Positions 50,539-59,428 of a stretch of DNA of 64,000 nucleotides are shown one piece after another. The notes under the pieces are model-generated. The model was not told where the DNA came from. It saw only the letters and a program-made list of their open reading frames with translations, and ran no database searches. Numbering within the stretch: position 1 is the stretch's first letter; every line of letters starts with the position of its first letter. Location: contig QOQW01000016.1 in NCBI GenBank assembly GCA_003327425.1, forward strand, positions 62,001 to 126,000, written 5' to 3'. The DNA is from Candidatus Ozemibacter sibiricus (GTDB lineage: Bacteria; Muiribacteriota; Ozemobacteria; Ozemobacterales; Ozemobacteraceae). A program made the translations under genes and the position numbers.

Positions 50539-52845
50539 ATGCGCTGTCGATGGTTGACCCGGTGGTGGCTGGGAGTGATCTTCTGCGGGATGCTGGCTCC
50601 CGCCTGGGGAAGGACCTGGTACACCCTGCCCCCGCCGGTGCCGAACCTGAAGCAGGTCATGACGACGCTGCTCGATGGCGGGGATATCTGGGTCGGGTAC
50701 CGTGATTACGGCCTCGTCCGCATGGATTTCTACGGGACGATCCAGAAGTCCTTTACCCCGGCCAATGGGTTGCCCGGCCCGACCGTCACAGCCATCGTGC
50801 GCGTCGGCAACGATCTGTGGGTCGGCACCGCCGATGGCCTGGCCTTCATCGACGACGGCGGCACCATCAAATCCTTCACCGCCGATCATGGGCTGCCCGA
50901 CAACGGCATCACCTGCCTGGCCACCCGCGATGGGGAACTGTTCGTCGGCACCATGCGCGGCCTGGCCCGCTATCGGGGCGGCTCCTTCGATGTCTGGACG
51001 GAAGCGCGCGGCCTGCCCACCGACCATATCACCGGCTTGTGCGATTCCCCGCTCGGCATGCTGGTGACCACGACGAAAGGCTGGGCCATCGTCCAGGGTT
51101 CGAACATCGACAGCCATACCCTGGGCACCGATGCCGACCTGCCCTGCGAATGGTTCACCTGTGCCGCCTACTACAAATATCGCCGCTTCGGCTCGACCGC
51201 CGACGACTGGGTCGTCCTCGGCACCGCCGGCGAAGGGTTGTACTTGTACAACGATCGGAAATACACATCGCTGCGCACCGCCGATCCAGGGCTGGCCGCC
51301 ACCTGGATCACCTGCCTCGCCTATGAGCCGGTCACCGAGCGGCTCTGGGTCGGCACCAAAGAGGGGCTGGCCATCAAAGATGTCAAGGACGGCCCGTGGG
51401 AGCTGGTCACTGCGGCCAACAGCGGGCTGGTGTCCGATGCGATCAATCATCTCAGTCTGATGGCGATCGATCATCCCATCAAGGACTACGAGCCCATGAA
51501 CGCCTCCGGCCAGCCCCAGCTGCGCGGCGGTTGCGGATGCGCCTGCGCCACCTGCACGCGGAACATCGCCAGCGCTTCCCCCCAGCCCTGCAAAGGGGTG
51601 TGCTATGCCCCTCTCCTCAATCCGACCTGCAAAGTGCTGCATGTGATCCAGACCTGGGCCGGCATCGCCACCGACGAAGGGGCCAATGTGTTTTTCGAGA
51701 AGAACCTCCCGCACCACGGTCAGGGCAACTTCTACACCTATCTGGCCAACATGGGCTGGAAGGTGGTGGGCCTGGGCGTCGGCGAACGGGTCTATGCGGC
51801 GGTCCATCCGCCGGGGGCCCTGACCGGCTTCCTGTTCGCCTTCGTCCCGCCGAAGGTGGAATTCGTGCCTGATTTTCCGCGCCCCCCCGCGGTGCGGTTC
51901 CCCAGCGAGGTGAATGTGCTCGTCGCCACGCATGACGGACGTCCCGCCGTCGGCGGCTACAAATTCGGGCGCGGCGGGCTCGCCATCTTGACCGGCGCCG
52001 AAAATGGCTCCTGGTCCATCTACGATGGCGATGCCGGGTTGCGCGATGCCAACGTCACCGCGCTGTATCAAGACAAGAACACGCTGCTGATCGGCACCGG
52101 CGGGCTGTCCGACGGCACGTTCGACTTCCGGACCAAGACTGGTACCATCGGTAGCAGCGGCAACCTCTATCGCTGGCGCGACGGGCAGATCGAATCGTTC
52201 CCGCGCGAGGGCCTGCCGTTCAGCACGCCGAGCTCGATGTTCCGCTCAGCGGTGACCGCCATCTGCGCCGATAACGACAAGATCTATGTCGGCACCAATG
52301 GCGACGGGGTGTACATCTTCGATGGCGTGTCCTGGACCCGGTGGGAGACCCTGAGCACCAAAGGGCTGTCCAGCGATTTCATCCAGGCCCTGGCGGTGCG
52401 CGACGGCATCCTCTACGTCGGCAGCAAAAAGGGGCTCGACTGCTTCGGGCCGGGGTTCTGCCTGCACACCGATATCACCTCGTTCGGAGCCTATTCGAAC
52501 GAAGTCGAGGCCCTGCTCTTCGACGATTCGGAAGGGGACGAGTCGAAGCTGGTGCTCTGGGTCGGCCATCGCAACGGCCTGCTGCGGATCAGCACCGAAG
52601 AGGGCGTCATGGTGCATGGCGGCAAACCCCGCGCCCAGGGCATGGGCAGCATGGCCTGGCCTTCGCGGGGCGTGCTCTCGGCGAAGGCTCTGGTCGGGTG
52701 GGCCTGGCCGGGCAATCCCAACGAAGGCGGCCCGGATGTCTGTCCCTTCGATGGGCTGCCGGGCAACCACATCTACGCCCTGGCCTACGACGATCTCAAT
52801 CTCTGGATCGCCACCGACAACGGCATCGGCCGCCTGCGGAAGTGA
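50539..52845 (+). CDS. Exported propeller-repeat protein with Cys-rich insertion
   Basis: 768 residues: a signal peptide (WWLGVIFCGMLAPAWG) followed by many Reg_prop-like blades such as IWVGYRDYGLVRMD, LWVGTADGLAFID, LFVGTMRGLARY, LWVGTKEGLAIKD, IYVGTNGDGVYIF, ILYVGSKKGLDCF and a final LWIATDNGIGRL. No kinase domain follows. Between blades, about bases 51520-51630, is a Cys-rich insertion (GGCGCACATCTRNI ... CKGVC ... CK), at least eight Cys, suited to disulfides or metal binding. GTG 50536 precedes ATG 50539; AAGGGAG is 9 bases from the ATG. It is paralogous in style to 10140-12053. Confidence 0.78.
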   Translation: MRCRWLTRWWLGVIFCGMLAPAWGRTWYTLPPPVPNLKQVMTTLLDGGDIWVGYRDYGLVRMDFYGTIQKSFTPANGLPGPTVTAIVRVGNDLWVGTADGLAFIDDGGTIKSFTADHGLPDNGITCLATRDGELFVGTMRGLARYRGGSFDVWTEARGLPTDHITGLCDSPLGMLVTTTKGWAIVQGSNIDSHTLGTDADLPCEWFTCAAYYKYRRFGSTADDWVVLGTAGEGLYLYNDRKYTSLRTADPGLAATWITCLAYEPVTERLWVGTKEGLAIKDVKDGPWELVTAANSGLVSDAINHLSLMAIDHPIKDYEPMNASGQPQLRGGCGCACATCTRNIASASPQPCKGVCYAPLLNPTCKVLHVIQTWAGIATDEGANVFFEKNLPHHGQGNFYTYLANMGWKVVGLGVGERVYAAVHPPGALTGFLFAFVPPKVEFVPDFPRPPAVRFPSEVNVLVATHDGRPAVGGYKFGRGGLAILTGAENGSWSIYDGDAGLRDANVTALYQDKNTLLIGTGGLSDGTFDFRTKTGTIGSSGNLYRWRDGQIESFPREGLPFSTPSSMFRSAVTAICADNDKIYVGTNGDGVYIFDGVSWTRWETLSTKGLSSDFIQALAVRDGILYVGSKKGLDCFGPGFCLHTDITSFGAYSNEVEALLFDDSEGDESKLVLWVGHRNGLLRISTEEGVMVHGGKPRAQGMGSMAWPSRGVLSAKALVGWAWPGNPNEGGPDVCPFDGLPGNHIYALAYDDLNLWIATDNGIGRLRK

Positions 52846-52879
52846 TCACCCCGCGGCCGTCGTTCCGCGCGGTGGGCGA

Positions 52880-53800
52880 CTACGTCATCGTAGCGGGCAG
52901 ACCGAGGCGTTGCGCGAGTTCCGCGTATCCGCCTTCCCAGGTCGGAAACAGGCCCGCCGGTGCGGGGCGCCGTCGGGTGAACGGCGTCTGCAGCAGGAAG
53001 ACCGGGATGCCGACCGCCCCGGCCACCAGATCCTTGCCCTGGTCGTTGCCGACCATCAGGCAGCGCTCGGCGGGCAGGCGCAGATGGGCGAGCAGTTCTT
53101 GGTAGAAGCGGGGCGAGTCTTTCTGGCTCGAATAGAGATCGCTGCCGGTGACATGGACGAACCAGGCAGGGGCATAGCCGATGCTGGCCAGGCGGTCACG
53201 GTTGAAGGCCGCCGGCATGACCGGACTGGTCGCCACCGCCTGCTGGAACCGGCCGCTCTGGTGGGCGGCCTGCACCAGGGCTCGCGCGACGGGAATGGGA
53301 CGCAGGAAGCGTTGGACGGCGGCGCCCACCTCCGGCATGGCCAGCAACTCCCGCGTCAGAGCGGCGATCGCGGTGGGTGAACGGCCCAACGACGCGGCCA
53401 TCAGCCGGTTGAAACATTGGTCGTTGGTGGAGGGGCCGGGGTTGCGCATCATGCGCCGCCAAGCGCGCGCCGTCACCAGCAGGGCGCGCAGCCAGGGCTC
53501 CTCGCGGGCCAGCCGTCGCAGATAGGCCCAGGCGATATGGCCCACCACCTGCAGGCTGGTCCAGATGGCCAGCGTGCCGTCCAGATCCCAGAGGATGGCG
53601 TCGGGGCGCCAGGTGGGCGGCAGATCGGCGGCCCGGCGCGGGGCGAAACCGAACTGGAGGAAACGATCAAGACGGTCAGCCGCCAGGGGAGGCGACCCCG
53701 CCGCTGGCTCGGCGGCCTGGCCGCCGGCAGCCCCTGGCGCAGCCGTCGCCGACAGGGGAGGGGGAGGCAGGGGCGGTTTCGCGAGCGATGGCGCTGTCAT
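52880..53800 (-). CDS. HAD-superfamily hydrolase
   Basis: 306 residues with a Pro/Ala-rich N-terminus (~45 residues), then HAD motif I AILWDLDGTLA (nucleophile Asp), a helical cap, motif II AVATSPV, a Lys in QKDSPRFY and motif IV CLMVGNDQGKDLVAG. This is a phosphatase/phosphoglycolate-phosphatase-like layout, substrate unknown. The start ATG overlaps the stop of the PEP-mobile-domain gene (ATGA). It is the last gene of the hemerythrin-led operon. Confidence 0.88.
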   Translation of the reverse strand: MTAPSLAKPPLPPPPLSATAAPGAAGGQAAEPAAGSPPLAADRLDRFLQFGFAPRRAADLPPTWRPDAILWDLDGTLAIWTSLQVVGHIAWAYLRRLAREEPWLRALLVTARAWRRMMRNPGPSTNDQCFNRLMAASLGRSPTAIAALTRELLAMPEVGAAVQRFLRPIPVARALVQAAHQSGRFQQAVATSPVMPAAFNRDRLASIGYAPAWFVHVTGSDLYSSQKDSPRFYQELLAHLRLPAERCLMVGNDQGKDLVAGAVGIPVFLLQTPFTRRRPAPAGLFPTWEGGYAELAQRLGLPATMT

Positions 53801-55857
53801 CGGTCCTCCGCGGCGGTGGCCGACGGGAAGAGCACCGTTCCGGTCGTGCCGTCCACTTCGAGCGGCTCGCCGTCGACGAGCCTGTCCCAGATTCCAGCGA
53901 GGCCCAGCACGGCCGGCAGCCGATACTCGCGGGCCGCGATGGCGCCGTGCGACAGCACCGATCCGGTCTCGGCCACCAGCCCGGCCGCCCGCGGAAAGAC
54001 CATCGAGAAGAACGGATCGGGCGAGCGCACCACCAGGATGTCGCCGGGCTCGACCCGCTCCAGATCGGCAATGGTGGCCAGTTTGCGAGCAGGGCCCCGG
54101 CCTTTCCCTGGCGAGGCCGCCACCCCGCGCTGGCAGACGGGCCGCCCTCGCGCTCTGAGGGGGGGCGCGCGGTCGTCGCCGGTCTGTTCGTCGGTCGACG
54201 CTCCGGACCGGAGGCAGGTGCCAGACAGACCATTCGGGCGCATCTCTCCATCGCCTGGCCTGTCCGTCGAACGGCCAGGCGATGCCGCCTCGGCTGGCGG
54301 GTGGGGCGAGACCCGCTCCTCGCGGAAGCTGGCTGTCGGGCCGCCAAGGCTTTCGCCGTGCGAGGCGATCGTCATCTCGGCCGGCGAGGCGACGACGGTG
54401 GCCCGCCCCTCTCTGGCAGGCGCCCTGGCCACGTTCTCCACCGCAGGCGGGGTGGGCGGACCTTCCCGGGCGGCTCGGTCGTGGGCTCGCTGCCGTTGGC
54501 TGATCAGCTCGTCCAGCGAGCCGTGCTGGTCGCGGCGCAGCAGGTCGCGCACTTCTCGGTCGGTCAGCCAGTAGATGTCTTCGGGGCGAGCCAGCCGGCC
54601 GCGCCGGACGAGTTCCGTTCCCAGTTTGCCGATCAAGCGGCGGGTCGGAGGAAAGACCAGTCCCGTGTAGAAATGGTGCTCTTCATCGATGATCAGGAAG
54701 GTGCGCAGCGTCTCGATCAGGAATTCGGCCAGACCTCTTGCTACCGGCCAGGGAGCGAGGGCGGTCAGCACGGAGTTCCGGGCGTGGGCTGGCTCGTCGG
54801 AACGAGTCGCTGCCGCCAACGGCCCGGTTCCGCGGGCCTCGCTGGCGACGCCACCCGTCCTCGCCTCGGCGGCGGCGGCCCGGGCCAGGGTCAGCAGACG
54901 CTCGGGGTCTTCCCCCAGGGTGGGGAAACGCAGGTCCCAGCCGGGGGCGAGGTGGCCGAATTCCCGGCAGAAGGCTTCCCAGGCCGCCCGCGCCGGAGGG
55001 GGCCACTCCTCGGGGCGAGCCGACGGCTGCGACGCGGCCAAATGGCCCAGCTCGGCCAGCCGCCGATGGAAGGCCAGGGTCGCGTTCTCGTCCAGTCCGG
55101 CGGCCAGCCGCGCCGGCAGACTGGTCGGGTCGGGCAGCTCCGCCAGCCGGGCCAGCTCGATCAGCATCAGGGCTGCCACTTCCCGGACCGCGAAGATGAC
55201 CAGGTCGGGTTCGATGTAGGCGATCATCTCGGCGCGCAGTTCATCGCCGAGCGCCAGGAGGGCGGGCCAGTCATCGACCTGGGCGATCCGCTCGGCCAGC
55301 GCGGCCACGCGGGTCTTGAAGCGGGCCAGCACCGACGGCCAGGCCCGTCGCACGTCGCCGCCGATCCGGGCGAGGAATCGGCGCACGGCCCCGCCGGCCA
55401 GGGCCAGGACCGGCGAATCGAGGCGGTCGCCCAGGCGCGTGCGCATCGTCTCGGGCGCTCGCAGGAACCGGGCCACCGCGCGCAGATTCTTCCAGAATCC
55501 CGGGCCGTCCCCCAGGCGGGGCAGCACCTCGGCCAGGAGCCCGATCTGTTCGCCGATCCCGAGTCGTACCTTGAAGCGCTGCTTGAAGTCGAAGGCATCG
55601 GCATTGGCGTAGATCCAGCCGTTCACCGAACAGGCCAGTTCGGTGCGGGCGTCGAGCGGCCGGCCCATGAACTCGGCGAATGAACGCACTCCCCGGTCGA
55701 ACACCTCCTGGATGTTGCTCCAGCCCAGGGGGCTCAACGGGAAGGGATAGCGTTCCGCCGTCAGGGCCCGCGTCCACCGGATCCCTGGCGGAAAGGCCCC
55801 GCTCGCCGCCGCGTCGGCGGCCTTCCCTTCAGGGCAGCAGGGCGGCAGCGCGCTCAT
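53797..55857 (-). CDS. PEP-utilizing-enzyme mobile-domain protein lacking an ATP-grasp domain
   Basis: 686 residues. The N-terminal part (RYPFPLSPLGWSNIQEVF onward, helical to ~residue 470) resembles the middle domain of PEP synthase/rifampicin phosphotransferase-type enzymes. The C-terminus is the phosphohistidine swivel domain: GDILVVRSPDPFFSMVFPRA, then TGSVLSHGAIAAREYRLPAV with the catalytic His, and DGTTGTVLF. The N-terminal ATP-grasp domain that would charge the His is missing. A ~120-residue low-complexity insertion separates the halves. Coupling to a nucleotidyltransferase-like gene upstream and a HAD phosphatase downstream suggests a phosphotransfer pathway. Confidence 0.75.
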   Translation of the reverse strand: MSALPPCCPEGKAADAAASGAFPPGIRWTRALTAERYPFPLSPLGWSNIQEVFDRGVRSFAEFMGRPLDARTELACSVNGWIYANADAFDFKQRFKVRLGIGEQIGLLAEVLPRLGDGPGFWKNLRAVARFLRAPETMRTRLGDRLDSPVLALAGGAVRRFLARIGGDVRRAWPSVLARFKTRVAALAERIAQVDDWPALLALGDELRAEMIAYIEPDLVIFAVREVAALMLIELARLAELPDPTSLPARLAAGLDENATLAFHRRLAELGHLAASQPSARPEEWPPPARAAWEAFCREFGHLAPGWDLRFPTLGEDPERLLTLARAAAAEARTGGVASEARGTGPLAAATRSDEPAHARNSVLTALAPWPVARGLAEFLIETLRTFLIIDEEHHFYTGLVFPPTRRLIGKLGTELVRRGRLARPEDIYWLTDREVRDLLRRDQHGSLDELISQRQRAHDRAAREGPPTPPAVENVARAPAREGRATVVASPAEMTIASHGESLGGPTASFREERVSPHPPAEAASPGRSTDRPGDGEMRPNGLSGTCLRSGASTDEQTGDDRAPPLRARGRPVCQRGVAASPGKGRGPARKLATIADLERVEPGDILVVRSPDPFFSMVFPRAAGLVAETGSVLSHGAIAAREYRLPAVLGLAGIWDRLVDGEPLEVDGTTGTVLFPSATAAEDR

Positions 55858-55861
55858 GGAA

Positions 55862-57256
55862 TCAATCGAAACTGGCCATGAACGCCATGATCTGGGCCTC
55901 GTCCTGGCCGAGGCGTTCGCGCAGCTCGTCCATGCGGCGGCGACCGCCGCGGCCGCTGGCCAGCAGCGACGCCGCCAGCTCGAGCAGCGACTTCAGCATC
56001 AACAGACCGAACACGGCCAGGCCATACTCGCGTCCCACTTCGCGCGCCGTCCGCCAGAGGTTCATCGCGAACAGCCAGGCCGGCGATCGTTCCCCCGGCC
56101 GACAGGCGTTGGTGCGGGAGAAGACCTGCCGCGGCGGCAGCAGCAGCCGGTGCCAGAAGGTCGCCCACCATTTCGCTTTGGGGATGAACCGGTTCTCGAA
56201 GGTGAAGGCCAGGTAGGCCTTCTCGATCTCCGACGACCAGGTGCTGCGGCTCTCGGCCAGCAGGTCGGCGCGCGCCGCCAGCCGCTCGGTGTCCCGCCCC
56301 ACGAAGGGATCGGCGGTCGCCCGCCATCGCTGCATCCACCGTGCGGGAATGGTCAGACCATACATCGCCTCGGCCAGTCGCAGCGGTCGCAAGACCGCGG
56401 TCGCGGTGCCGGCTTCTTCCACCATCCGTCCGAAGGTGTCCCAGTCGAAATCAGGATGGGCCCGCACCAGGTTCGCCACATCGCCCAGCTCTTTCAGGCC
56501 CGTTTTGTAATAATGGAAATGCACGCCCAGGTGATGCAGGGCGTCGAGGGGGCTGAGCGCCGCCACCGCGCGGCCGGCCACCCGCAAGGGCTGCCGCCGG
56601 GCCCAGGTGCCGTCGTAGTCGAGACGGTAGCCGGTCTTCGGGTTGACCAGGCCCCAATGCAACCCCAGCACGAACGTCAGGTCGCGCGAGACGTGGGCAG
56701 GCAGATGATAGGACCGGCGAGGATCGGGCACCGCCTGCGGGTCGTCCTCCTCTTCGCCGCCATCCAGCAGCGCCAGCGGCACCAGCTCCAGCTCGCGCAG
56801 CACCTCTCGCAACGCCGGCACATCGGCGGGCCGGAAGAGCAGGTCGAGATCGTTCATCTTCTTGTAGGCGGGGTCGGCGTAGATCGTTTCGCCGAACGCC
56901 ACGCCCTTCAAGACGATGACCGGAATGCCGCGCGCCGCCAACCGGTCGAATAGCTCGCCGGCCCGCGCCAGTCGGACGCGGGCCAGCTGCTCGACAGTCG
57001 TCCGTCGGGAGGCGATCGCCTGGCGCACCTGGGGCGGCAGGCTCTCCCAGAGCCCCAGGCGATGGGTGGTCGTCCATACGAGGGGACCTACATCGTTGTG
57101 GCGCAGCAGGCGCCGGAAGCGGCGCCACTCGATGTCGGACAGGCCCGCCGCCAATCGGCGGGCCTCCTCGGCTTCGGCTGGCATGGGCTGCGCCAGGGTC
57201 AACCGCACCAGCAACCGATCCGGGGCCGGCATCCCGGAACCAAACGCGGAGGCCAT
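55862..57256 (-). CDS. Nucleotidyltransferase-fold protein (NTP_transf_5-like)
   Basis: 464 residues. The region VIVLKGVAFGETIYADPAYKKMNDLDLLFRP carries the LKG and DxD pattern of the family, which usually occurs with peptide- or polysaccharide-related clusters. The remainder is helical, with HHLGVHFHYYKTGLKELGDVANL. The C-terminus has a hydrophobic stretch (LAVFGLLMLKSLLELAASLL), possibly membrane-associated. ATG 57256 follows the hemerythrin stop (57261) directly; GTG 57259 is an alternative. GAGG lies about 11 bases upstream. Reaction unknown. Confidence 0.8.
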   Translation of the reverse strand: MASAFGSGMPAPDRLLVRLTLAQPMPAEAEEARRLAAGLSDIEWRRFRRLLRHNDVGPLVWTTTHRLGLWESLPPQVRQAIASRRTTVEQLARVRLARAGELFDRLAARGIPVIVLKGVAFGETIYADPAYKKMNDLDLLFRPADVPALREVLRELELVPLALLDGGEEEDDPQAVPDPRRSYHLPAHVSRDLTFVLGLHWGLVNPKTGYRLDYDGTWARRQPLRVAGRAVAALSPLDALHHLGVHFHYYKTGLKELGDVANLVRAHPDFDWDTFGRMVEEAGTATAVLRPLRLAEAMYGLTIPARWMQRWRATADPFVGRDTERLAARADLLAESRSTWSSEIEKAYLAFTFENRFIPKAKWWATFWHRLLLPPRQVFSRTNACRPGERSPAWLFAMNLWRTAREVGREYGLAVFGLLMLKSLLELAASLLASGRGGRRRMDELRERLGQDEAQIMAFMASFD

Positions 57257-57260
57257 CACG

Positions 57261-57671
57261 TCATTGCACGCCTCGCTCCCGCAGGAAGGGGGCATACGCT
57301 TGATCCGATCCGAGAATGTGGGTGTTGAGCCAGTCTTTGAGAAGGTTCATCACTCGCAGGGTCAGCACCGGCTTGCCGGCCGCCAGATCCTTCGAGACGT
57401 CGGCCACTTGCTGCACCAGACCTTGATGTTCGCGGATGTGGACCGCCGCTTTGGGATACCGGTGTTCGGCAAAGAGCTTTTCCTCATGGGCGAAATGGGT
57501 CTTGGTGTAGGCGGCAAGATCGTGCAAAACCTTGCCGAGAATGTCGTTGCCTTTGCCCTCTTTCATGGCCAGGAACAATTCGTTGATCAGGCCGACCAGC
57601 CGACGATGCTGGCTATCGATCGAGGGAATTCCCGTGGCGTAGTGGTCCTTCCAGGGGAAGAAATCAGACAT
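57261..57671 (-). CDS. Bacteriohemerythrin
   Basis: A 136-residue di-iron oxygen-binding protein. Ligands are visible: His in FPWKDHYATGI, His in SIDSQHRRLVGLINELF (HxxxE pattern), HFAHEEKLFAEH, HIREHQG and the C-terminal HILGSDQAYAPF (HxxxxD). AAAGGAG lies 7 bases before ATG 57671, which excludes the longer frame. Such proteins sense or store O2 in microaerophiles, and chemotaxis genes lie directly upstream in the genome. First gene of a four-gene operon. Confidence 0.95.
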   Translation of the reverse strand: MSDFFPWKDHYATGIPSIDSQHRRLVGLINELFLAMKEGKGNDILGKVLHDLAAYTKTHFAHEEKLFAEHRYPKAAVHIREHQGLVQQVADVSKDLAAGKPVLTLRVMNLLKDWLNTHILGSDQAYAPFLRERGVQ

Positions 57672-57705
57672 GGTGGTCTCCTTTGCAAAGAGATTCGATG
57701 ACGGT

Positions 57706-57714
57706 AGTCTATCA
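57706..57714 (-). promoter_or_regulatory. Extended -10 element before hemerythrin
   Basis: On the minus strand TGA precedes TAGACT (57711-57706). It lies about 35 bases before the hemerythrin ATG. Confidence 0.4.
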
Positions 57715-57825
57715 CACCTCATCCTGCTGGGCGGCCTGCCGATCGGGGTCTATTGGCTCGCAACAGCGTCGGATCCCCTTGGTCAGAGGCCAAAGGTCGG
57801 GGGAAAAACGGCGGGCGGACGGGGT

Positions 57826-59415
57826 TCAGTGCAGGCGTTCGGCCTGCTCCTGGCGGGTGAGGCGGCTGACGTCGATGATCAGCGCGATCGAGCCATCGCC
57901 CAGGATGGTCGCCCCCGAGAACTCGGGCACGCGCCGGTACATCTTGCCCAGGGGTTTGATCACGGTCTTGTGCTCCCCGATCACCGCGTCCACCAGCAGG
58001 CCGATCCGGGCCTCGCGCGTGTGGCAGATGACCACCTGCTCGATGGCGGGGCGGTCGCCGGCCATGCCGAAGCGCTGCCGCAGCGGAATGAACGGCACCA
58101 TCTGCCCGCGCACCTCGACCAGGTTCTTGCCGGTGAAGGTATCATGGTCGGTCTGCCGCAATTGGATGCACTCCTCCACGACCGAGAGCGGTAGGATGAA
58201 CGATTGCCCCGCGAGCGTCACCAGCAGGCCGTCGATGATGGCCAGAGTGAGGGGCAGCGTGATGTCGACCTGGGTGCCCTGGCCGGGCACGCTGGCGATG
58301 TCGAGGGTGCCGCGCAGATCCTCGATGGTCTTCTTGACCACATCCATGCCCACCCCTCGTCCAGAGACGTTGGTCACCTGCGTCGCCGTCGAAAACCCTG
58401 GCAGGAAGATCAGGCTGAAGATCTCTTTGTCGGAGAGTTCGGTGCCAGGCGGCACCAGCTTGCGCTCGATCGCCTTGGCCAGAATCGCCTCCCGCCGCAG
58501 GCCGCCCCCGTCGTCGCGCACGTGGATGACCACATGACCGCCGACGTGTTCCGCCGACAGATGGATCGTGCCCTTGCGCGGCTTGCCGGCGGCCTCTCGC
58601 ACCGCGGGCGGTTCGATGCCGTGGTCGGCGCTGTTGCGGATCAGGTGCATCAACGGCTCGTCGAGCTTGTCGATCACCGTCTTGTCGATCTCGGTCTCGC
58701 CCCCGGCCGTGGTCAGCTCGATCTCCTTGCCCAGCCCCACTGCCAGATCATGGACGAGCCGCTTGAACTTGCTGAAGGTGGCCTCGATGGGCAGCATCCG
58801 GATGCTCAACGCATTGTCGCGCAGGCCGTTGGTCAGGCGGCTGACCTCCTCCGAGATGGCGTTGAGGTTGAAGGCCTGCAGCACCTCGGCCAGGCGGTCC
58901 GGGCTGGTCTCGCGCAAGGTCGCGGTCGCCTGGGCGAGCCGTTCCTGCACCGTGACCAGCTCGCCGATCAGATTGACCAGCTTGTCGAGCTTGAGCGAGC
59001 TGACCCGGATGCTGGTGACCGCCTCGCTTTTAACCCGCCGTTCGGCCGCCTCCTTCTGTCGGCGTTGTTCCCGCAGGGCATCGTCGACTTGATCACGGCT
59101 GAGGAGTCCTTGCTCGACGAGCCGCTCGCCGATCGGCTTCTGCTTGGCCAGTTCCTGGTTCAACGCCTCGGGCGAGACCGCCCCCCGCTCTACCAGGATC
59201 TGCCCGAGCAACTGGACCCCGCCCCCTGTTCCTTCCTCCTTGGCTGGCTCGGCGACCTCCTCGATGGTCGCCTGCCCATCGCCCACCAGTGACGCCAAAA
59301 GGTCGCGCACCTGGGCCGGATCGGCGGTGGTGCGCAGGAGCAGTTCCAGACTGCTGGCCTCTCCGGAGGTGCCGCCGGTGGATGGGGGGGTGAGCGATCT
59401 TGCACTCTCGGTCAT
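57826..59415 (-). CDS. cheA: Chemotaxis kinase CheA, kinase half (no Hpt domain), with MshEN-like motifs
   Basis: 529 residues. After a ~60-residue N-terminus come two adjacent ~24-residue motifs, LLGQILVERGAVSPEALNQ and PIGERLVEQGLLSRDQVDD, like those of MshEN/GspE N-terminal domains. Then follow the P3 dimerisation helix (LKLDKLVNLIGELVTVQERL), the P4 ATPase (N-box LMHLIRNSADHGIE, G-boxes VRDDGGGL, GRGVGMDVVKK and GQGTQVDI) and the P5 CheW-like domain. There is no phosphorylatable His; that is supplied by the separate upstream protein. The gene starts 13 bases after that stop, with a weak AAGGGC site. Last gene of the chemotaxis operon. Confidence 0.93.
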   Translation of the reverse strand: MTESARSLTPPSTGGTSGEASSLELLLRTTADPAQVRDLLASLVGDGQATIEEVAEPAKEEGTGGGVQLLGQILVERGAVSPEALNQELAKQKPIGERLVEQGLLSRDQVDDALREQRRQKEAAERRVKSEAVTSIRVSSLKLDKLVNLIGELVTVQERLAQATATLRETSPDRLAEVLQAFNLNAISEEVSRLTNGLRDNALSIRMLPIEATFSKFKRLVHDLAVGLGKEIELTTAGGETEIDKTVIDKLDEPLMHLIRNSADHGIEPPAVREAAGKPRKGTIHLSAEHVGGHVVIHVRDDGGGLRREAILAKAIERKLVPPGTELSDKEIFSLIFLPGFSTATQVTNVSGRGVGMDVVKKTIEDLRGTLDIASVPGQGTQVDITLPLTLAIIDGLLVTLAGQSFILPLSVVEECIQLRQTDHDTFTGKNLVEVRGQMVPFIPLRQRFGMAGDRPAIEQVVICHTREARIGLLVDAVIGEHKTVIKPLGKMYRRVPEFSGATILGDGSIALIIDVSRLTRQEQAERLH

Positions 59416-59428
59416 GCTTGCCCTTGCC

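Noticed and set aside
59416-59428. Frameshift or sequencing error as the cause of the CheA split
   Set aside because: Both proteins have proper ends, a start codon and a spacer between them; a single indel would not obviously restore one frame. Kept as a check rather than assumed.
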